64,000 nt of DNA from assembly GCF_000283155.1 (NCBI RefSeq), contig NW_004454178.1:25193476-25257475 (forward strand), given 5' to 3'. Each line of letters starts with the position of its first letter. The first letter of the stretch is position 1. The notes under the pieces were generated by a model, which ran no database searches, was not told the origin of the DNA, and was given only the letters and a program-made list of their open reading frames with translations. The DNA comes from Ceratotherium simum simum. Lineage: Eukaryota > Chordata > Mammalia > Perissodactyla > Rhinocerotidae. Of the stretch, positions 58,191-64,000 are shown in pieces. A program made the position numbers and the translations under genes.

Positions 58191-59055
58191 TAGTAGCAGG
58201 AACCAGATTTACTCTGCCTCCTGGAACAACAGCAGCAAATAAAACCAGACAAAAATGTGAAACAGTAGTTTTCAAGACACTGCATTCCAGCCAACACAAG
58301 ACAGTGATCTCTGAGAGGTGGGTAACAAGGAGGTGAGCCCTACGATTGCCCAGCTCTGCCTAGAAGGCATTTCCAGGCTGCAGCACAGGAAGGGGGACTG
58401 AAGCAGAGCCTGGTGGACTCCTTGAGTTGAGGAGATGGAGCTGAGGGTCCATGGAAACCCAGCTGGCTAGAGTTGTTGGAACAGAGTCCTGGAGAGGTAA
58501 GGGCTGCACAGAGAAAGCTCTGGACATCTCCGGAGCATTCAGCAAAACACTGCTCAGCACATGTGTGGGAACTACCTAAGGGGGAAACAGCCCAAAGGAT
58601 TGAGAGAGCAGCTCCTGGAGCTCACATGGACCTGGGAATAGCTCCTGTGCCCACCAGCCAAATGGAAAAATTTTATGACTTGTGGGATGTGGGGTACAGT
58701 GCACAGAGGGGTTTGCTCAGTAGTGGAAATAATTAGCCCTAAACTGAGCACTGCTCTGGTCTAACCTAACAAATCTGAAAAGCAAGACCCAAAAGAATCA
58801 AACTGTCTCCCAGCGACTTCACTGCATCCTGGAACTAAGCTCAAAGAAATTTACAGAATATTTACCGAAGAGCCACCATGGGATAAGGTATAACTCACAG
58901 TGTTGGGCATCCAAGGGAAATTTACCGGGTATGCAAAGAAATAGGAAAATATGACCCCAAACGAGGACAAAAACCAATCAGTTGAAACTGATGGGGAGTT
59001 GACGCAGATGTTAGAATTAGTAGACAAGAATGTTTAGAAAGTTATTTTAACTGAT
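58191..59055 (+). mobile_element. L1M 5' region, sense (first part)
   Basis: Text ending in AGATGTTAGAATTAGTAGAC, AAGAATGTTTAGAAAG and TTATTTTAACTGAT is an old L1 5' UTR/ORF1-start region. It resumes without loss at 59879 after an insert. Confidence 0.65.
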
Positions 59056-59878
59056 GCCAGTAATCAATTTATCGCCTCTCAGCTCCAAATTCACCCTTTA
59101 CTACGTGCTCGCAGTAGTGGAGTGAATTCCTTTAAGCCCTCCCCCTCACAGTGAGCACGATGTTAATTTTTTGCAGTAGAAGGCGCTGTAAGGACAGTCA
59201 AGAGGAACGGCTCTACTAGTGTGTCCAGCTACTGTATGGTGGGTCAGTGGGGTGGGTGTGAGGACATATGGTGGTGCTCTGCCCCCAGCATGTGCCCAGA
59301 ACACACGGACCCTCAACAGCCTGGCAGCCTGACCTGGTGATAACTTTCCCATGGTCCTTCTGACACAGACACCATGCGCTCCAGGCCTCCTGCCTGCACC
59401 AGCACCTCGATTCATTCTGCTCATCTGCTCACCTGGCCACTGACTATGGCTCACCTGAATCCATCTGCACCCTGAAGGGTTGCCACCAGGCCCCCACTCC
59501 TTCTGCATGCCTGTGTGCCTGGGCGTTGGTAGCTGGTGGCCAGTTCCCAGCCTGAACTCTGGAGGACTGCTTCCTGCCAGCCCAGTAACCAGGGAGCAAC
59601 TCCAGCCAGGATAAACCAGCAAACTTCTCTGCCATCCAGTGAGCTGCACCAACAACTTCTCCAATGAGAGCCAAACCCCAGGCTTGGGGAGGGGTCCCCC
59701 TTCCATGTTTGTCCTTCCTTGAGCCCTCTCCCTCAGTCCCAGGGTACCATGTAGAGCTTTATTATATTTTATAATCACGCTTTTATCAGAATCTAATAAT
59801 CCTTTATATTAAACTTCCTGTTTAAATCACCATGTGTTTTCTATATCCTTATTGGACACAGACTGATATATAACTGAT
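59048..59878. mobile_element. 815-bp insert in L1 flanked by an 8-bp direct repeat
   Basis: The flanking L1 text is broken at TAACTGAT, which is present on both sides (59048-59055 and 59871-59878). The insert 59056-59870 has no poly-A tail and is not a SINE or L1. It ends with AAACTTCCTGTTTAAATCAC, CATGTGTTTTCTATATCC and TTATTGGACACAG, which feels like an LTR end. A minus-strand frame of 210 codons (59146-59778) shows no known domain. The class is unresolved. Confidence 0.6.
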
Positions 59879-60319
59879 TCCATACGTTCAAAAAGTGAAG
59901 TAGTGACATAGAAGATGTTTTAAAAGATGCAAATCAAACTTCTAGCGATGTAAACCACAATGTCGGAGGTGGAAAATATACTGAATGGGACTGATGGCAG
60001 ATTTGTCATTGCAGAATAAAGATTAGTGAACTTGAAGACATAACAGAAACTATTCAAAATGAAACAGAGAAAAGAGAATTTTTAAAAAATGAACATCAGC
60101 GAGCTGTGGGACAACTTTAACCACCTAATACATGTGTAATTGGAGTCCCAGAAGAGAGACTAGAGCACAGAAAAAAATATCTGAAGAAATAATGGCCAAA
60201 ATGTTTCCAAATTTGATTATAAACCCACAGATCCGTGCATCCCCACAAACTCCAATTACAAGAAATATGAAGAAAACTACGCAACATACATCATAATCAA
60301 ATTGCTCAAAACAAGTGAT

Positions 60320-60630
60320 AAAAAGAAAATCTTTGGGGCCAGCCTAGTGGCATAGCAGTTAAGTTCGCACATTCCACTTTGCCGACCTGGGGTTTGCTGG
60401 TTCAGATCCTGGGCGTGGACATACTCACTGCTCATCAAGCCATACTGAGGCAGCATCCCATATAGAAGAGCTACAACTCTACAACTATGATACACAACTA
60501 CATACTGGTGCTTTGGGGAGAAAAAAAAAAAAGAGGAAGGTTGGCAACAGATGTTAGTGCAGAGCCAATCTTCCTCAAAAAAAAAAAAAAAAAGAAAAGA
60601 AACCTATTAAAATAAAAAAAAGAAAATCTT
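60320..60630 (+). mobile_element. Older ERE-family SINE with target-site duplication
   Basis: Head GGGGCCAGCCTAGTGGCATA, a diverged GTTCAGATCCTGGGCG B-box region, GTTAGTGCAGAGC tail and A-run. The duplication AAAAAGAAAATCTT is at 60320-60333 and 60617-60630. It is clearly more diverged than the next copy. Confidence 0.9.
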
Positions 60631-60899
60631 AAAAGTAACCAGAGAAAAAAAGACATGTTATATACAGAGAAACAAAGATATGGACAAAGGCAAATTTCTC
60701 ATCGGAAACAATGCAAATGAGAAGACAGTGGAGCAACATCTTTAAAAAACAGGAAAAAACCCTGTCAACCTAGAATTTTGTATGCAGAGAAAATATCTTC
60801 AAAATGAAGGCAAAATAAACATGTTTCAGATATATAAAAATGGAAATAATTCATCACCAGCACACCCACGCTATAAGAAATGTTAAAGGAAGATTAAAA

Positions 60900-61175
60900 A
60901 TTATACCAGTTGGGGGGCTGGCCTGGTGGCGCAAGCAGTTAAGTGTGTGCGCTCCGCTGTGGCGGCCTGGGGTTCGCCGGTTTGGATCCCGGGTGTGCAC
61001 CGACGCACTGCTTGGCAAGCCATGCTGTGGCGGCTTCCCATATAAAGTGGAGGAAGATGGGCACGGATGTTAGCTCAGGGCCAGTCTTCCTCAGCAAAAA
61101 AAGAGGAGGATTGGCAAATGTTAGCACAGAGCTGATCTCCTCACAAAAAATAAAAGAAAAAAATATTATACCAGT
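60900..61175 (+). mobile_element. ERE1 SINE with target-site duplication
   Basis: Head GGGGGGCTGGCCTGGTGGCG, B-box-like GGTTTGGATCCCGG, CATATAAAGTGGAGGAAGAT and GTTAGCTCAGGGC tail. The duplication ATTATACCAGT is at 60900-60910 and 61165-61175. Confidence 0.94.
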
Positions 61176-61255
61176 CGGATATACGGATCTACACAAAGGA
61201 ATGAAGAACATCAGAAATAGTAATGACATAGGTAAATATATAAGATTTTTGCCTT

Positions 61256-61410
61256 GAGATATATGTACACAGACATATATATAATAGTTATAATTATAAT
61301 AAAATATATGTAACATAAAATTATATTATATTAATACAATATCGTATTGTACTATATATTATAATACTATAACATGTATAATTATACATTATAATATAAA
61401 GATATATGTC
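61256..61410. repeat. AT-rich low-complexity tract
   Basis: TATA-rich sequence within the old L1, with a small imperfect palindrome TACAATATCGTATTGTA near 61335. Confidence 0.8.
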
Positions 61411-61545
61411 TTTAAAATATGATTGTCTATATAAAAAAATCCCAAAGAATTGCCAAAAAGACTCCTGGAACAAGTAAGTGTTTATAGCAAGATTGCAGGA
61501 CACATGTTAGTATCCAGAAGTCCATTGCCCTCCTAGATGTTGTCA
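61411..61545 (+). mobile_element. L1 ORF2 fragment, sense
   Basis: ATGATTGTCTATATAAAAAA, ATCCCAAAGAATTGCC, GAACAAGTAAGTGTTTATAG and CAAGATTGCAGGACACATG are sense L1 ORF2 phrases. Confidence 0.75.
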
Positions 61546-63271
61546 TTGAGGAGATTGTGGGGTCCCGGGAAGAAATGCAGACTCAGACAAGAAAACCTAA
61601 CTCTATTACAAACGTGTGAAATGCCCTCACTGAAGGGAGTGGAGGATAAGGTGTGACCTGAGCAACTTTGGAACTGAGTGGCATCTGTAAGAGTCAAGGC
61701 CAAAGGAACTGCACATAAACACTGAGCTCTAGTTGACAGCTGTTTGCCGTGGGGTGCGAGCTGACAATTGCGACTCTGCCATACGAAGATAGGGGAATAG
61801 AACAATTAGGTAAATGGGTGGCAGGTGGTGGAAGCTCCATGTCTCACTGTTGGAATGGGAGTTGACATACAAGCAAGAGGAGGAAGCTAGAATTATCCAT
61901 GTGTGATAGATTAAACATCAGTATGGACTGAGGCTTAGTTTAATCTAGATACGGATGGCTACATATAACAACAGTAATAGATACATGTTACAGGTTAGAT
62001 ATGTGACACAGGTTAGTATAAACACAGATGGTGTTTTCCTGTCAGCTGAGAGGGTCTAAGAGAAACAATACCCCAGTAGCAATGAGCATGTTTAGCACCC
62101 AGATATCTGTTTCTAGTACCATTCTCCAGTAAAAAGAACCAAGCTTTTTAGTTACTCTATTGCTTGCCTAAACTGCTATCTGTTGCCTCAGGCAGCAACA
62201 ACTAAAACATTTACCTGTAAACATTTTCCACAAACGCCCCCTGCTTGGTGGCTTCAGCACTGGTCGAGTTCCAAGTCAGGCGAAATAAAGACAAGTCTTT
62301 TGAGTTGGTCTTTCAGGGAGTTACCGGACAGGTTAACTAATAACAACTCTGCTCTTCTTCCTGCCCGGAACTGGGCTGTTATTTTGTGTAAATCAACAAA
62401 GACCAACTGAATGAGTGGAGCAAAGGCTATCCAGAACTTGCTATAGCAAGGGAGTCCACCACCATCAAGAGACTTGCAGGGGGGCAGAGGAGAGGGAGAG
62501 CTTTATGGTAGACAAAGGGAGGCTCCAGGTGTGCCCTGATGGGAGCCTGTGGACCTGGGGAAGCCATGGGTGGGCTACCTAGAAGGGGGCGTCCCCGGTG
62601 ATTGGTTAGTATATTTGACTTTCTCTGGTTGCTCCTAAACTAGAAATGGGGACAGAAATTAGGGAAGCTGTCAGTTGTTAATCCAGTCCTGGCCGTTTCA
62701 GGCAGATTGTTACAGAAGTGATTGTTTAGCTTCCTAGATTGTTACTAGAGATAGCATCTGGCTCCCAGCAAGTCTGACTTCAGCAGGCTGGCTTCCTGGG
62801 TTGTGTATTGTCGATAAGGGGTTAGTGTCCTGGGCTGCCTGCTGCAGGTCATGGGTCAGAGTTTTATTTTTATATCTGGTCTGGCCATTGTCTGTGTATA
62901 CAGGCTAATGCTGGGCTGGGAGCAGGGGATGGGGCTAGAGTAAGCTGACACCCTCAAGTTCTTACTGTTCTTACTGGGATCCAGCTGCTCCTTTTGATAA
63001 GCACTTCCTGAGTTGTTGCAAGTCTTGGGTTAATTTCCAGAGTTCCAAAAAGTTGACTCTGACTTTGACCAATTTTTTGTTGCTTTTTAGAAGGGGCGGA
63101 ATTTCGGAGTTCCTACTCCATTTTCACTCATGTCAGTTGCCATATTTGTTTTAAAAAAGCGCAAAGGATGCTCATTTTATAAGTGGACTGTTCTTCAGAG
63201 CTTATTTTCATATCAGCTGACTTTTGCTTTCCAATCTAATCATGTAATGGTGGGTAATAAGGCCCCTCTGG
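61546..63271. other. Intergenic sequence, probably old repeats not identified
   Basis: Much of this reads like transposon-derived DNA (for example the part around 62400-62520 and 62990-63120), but I cannot place it in a family. No gene was recognised. Confidence 0.4.
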
Positions 63272-63528
63272 ACCAAGAATTCTTTTTTGTGTATGTGAGG
63301 AAGATCAGCCCTGAGCTAACATCCATGCCAATCCTCCTCTTTTTGCTGAGGAAGACTGGCCCTGGGCTAACACCTGTGCCCATCTTCCTCCACTTTATAT
63401 GGGACGCCACCACAGCATGGCCTGACAAGTGGTGCATGGGGGCGCACCCAGGATCCGAACCCGGGCCGCCAGCAGCAAAGCGCTCGCATTTAAAACCACA
63501 GGGCCGGCCCCTGAACCAAGAATTCTTT
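63272..63528 (-). mobile_element. ERE1 SINE with target-site duplication
   Basis: Antisense ERE1: GAGCTAAC and GGGCTAAC tail motifs, CTTTATATGGGACGCC, GGATCCGAACCCGGG B-box complement and GGGCCGGCCCC end. The duplication ACCAAGAATTCTTT is perfect at 63272-63285 and 63515-63528. Confidence 0.96.
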
Positions 63529-63611
63529 ATGCAGCCCCTTCTAGTTGTCTGTGATTCCCTTTAGGACTACCCGGATTCTAAGCATGTAAACTGCCTGCCC
63601 CCAAGCCTTTA

Positions 63612-63715
63612 ACTGAGAGCAGGGCCAACTTTGTGCTTTCGTCAGCATGGTTGATAAAGCCTAGCACCGAGTCGGGCACATGGTATGTGCTTAATAAACT
63701 GAGTGGATAGATAGG
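63612..63715 (+). repeat. L2 3' end, sense
   Basis: CTGAGAGCAGGGCCAACTTT, GTCGGGCACATGGTATGTGC and TTAATAAACTGAGTGG are the sense L2 tail. Confidence 0.8.
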
Positions 63716-64000
63716 GCCCCTCTTGGCTGACACATTCTTTCTCGGGACCCAGCGCCCACCAGGCATGTGGATGGTCATGGGAGCAGGGAGACATTCCCTG
63801 GCTTCACACAGGCAGAGGGAGCCTGATGGAGAGGGAGCGAGTGGTAGAGAGGCAGGGCTGCGAGAGACCACACAGGCCCCCAGAAACTTCCATCCCTGAA
63901 GGCCTTCTAGAATCCTGATGCTTCCTGCCCAATCTGCCCCTAGTTATGAGATGCCACGTTTGAAAGCAAGTTTGAGTGGGTTTCTGTGTGTTGCTACCAA
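63716..64000. other. Intergenic sequence without recognised feature
   Basis: Nothing was recognised up to the window edge. Confidence 0.45.

Larger units (their letters stand above)
59879..61255 (+). mobile_element. L1M ORF1 region, sense, with two nested EREs
   Basis: AATTGGAGTCCCAGAAGAGA, CTGAAGAAATAATGGCCAAA, CATAATCAAATTGCTCAAAA, AAGTAACCAGAGAAAAAAAG and CAACCTAGAATTTTGTATGC are sense L1 ORF1 phrases in order. Frameshifts leave no long frame. The EREs at 60334 and 60911 interrupt it. Confidence 0.8.

Noticed and set aside
59146..59778. Open frame of 210 codons on the minus strand
   Set aside because: Lies wholly inside the insert in an L1. No transposase, protease or other domain is recognisable.
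44041..64000. Exons of the next gene expected from human synteny (UBE2F)
   Set aside because: No matching coding exon or CpG-island promoter was seen; in human the gap is larger than the sequence available here.

Overview
The window is mammalian nuclear DNA with no prokaryotic or plasmid features. Copies of the tRNA-Ser-derived ERE SINE (GGCCGGCC..GGTTAAGTGC head, GTTAGCTCAGGGC tail) point to a perissodactyl, most likely an Equus species. The only protein-coding gene I can support is RAMP1 (receptor activity-modifying protein 1), on the + strand. Exon 2 lies at 12392-12530 and the terminal exon 3 at 43398-43653. The polyadenylation signal is at 44017. The signal-peptide exon 1 is not in the window, so the sequence opens inside intron 1.

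Layout: 1-12391 is intron 1 (at least 12.4 kb), holding old L1, L2, MIR and ERE pieces and a CCAT-type satellite. 12531-43397 is intron 2 (30.9 kb). It holds an unusual 40-bp perfect inverted repeat (17239-17967), an AT-rich L1 block (22.5-26.4 kb), a GC-rich low-repeat block (26.5-31.7 kb), a CpG-rich patch (35.5-36.1 kb) and an L1 whose ORF1 is still partly open (39.9-40.8 kb). 44041-64000 is intergenic DNA downstream of RAMP1. It holds a Z-DNA-prone GT/GC tract, an ERE3-type composite SINE, LTR-like repeats, an L2 reverse-transcriptase relic (57.2-58.2 kb) and a sense L1 carrying three nested insertions.

RAMP1 is a single-pass accessory protein. It pairs with the calcitonin receptor-like receptor to make the CGRP receptor, and with the calcitonin receptor to make an amylin receptor. 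The two exons here encode residues 19-148 in human numbering with no indel. All six ectodomain cysteines, the transmembrane helix and the C-terminal tail are present. Three points stand out against the human protein as I remember it: Ser at position 74 instead of Trp (the gepant selectivity residue), an N-C-S glycosylation sequon at 103-105 where RAMP2 and RAMP3 have theirs, and two extra cysteines in or beside the membrane helix.

No new multi-gene system is visible. Beyond RAMP1 the content is interspersed and simple repeats. Within the RAMP1 transcription unit nearly every L1 piece is antisense to the gene. Repeat family names are my reading of characteristic sequence phrases and were not confirmed by a database search.
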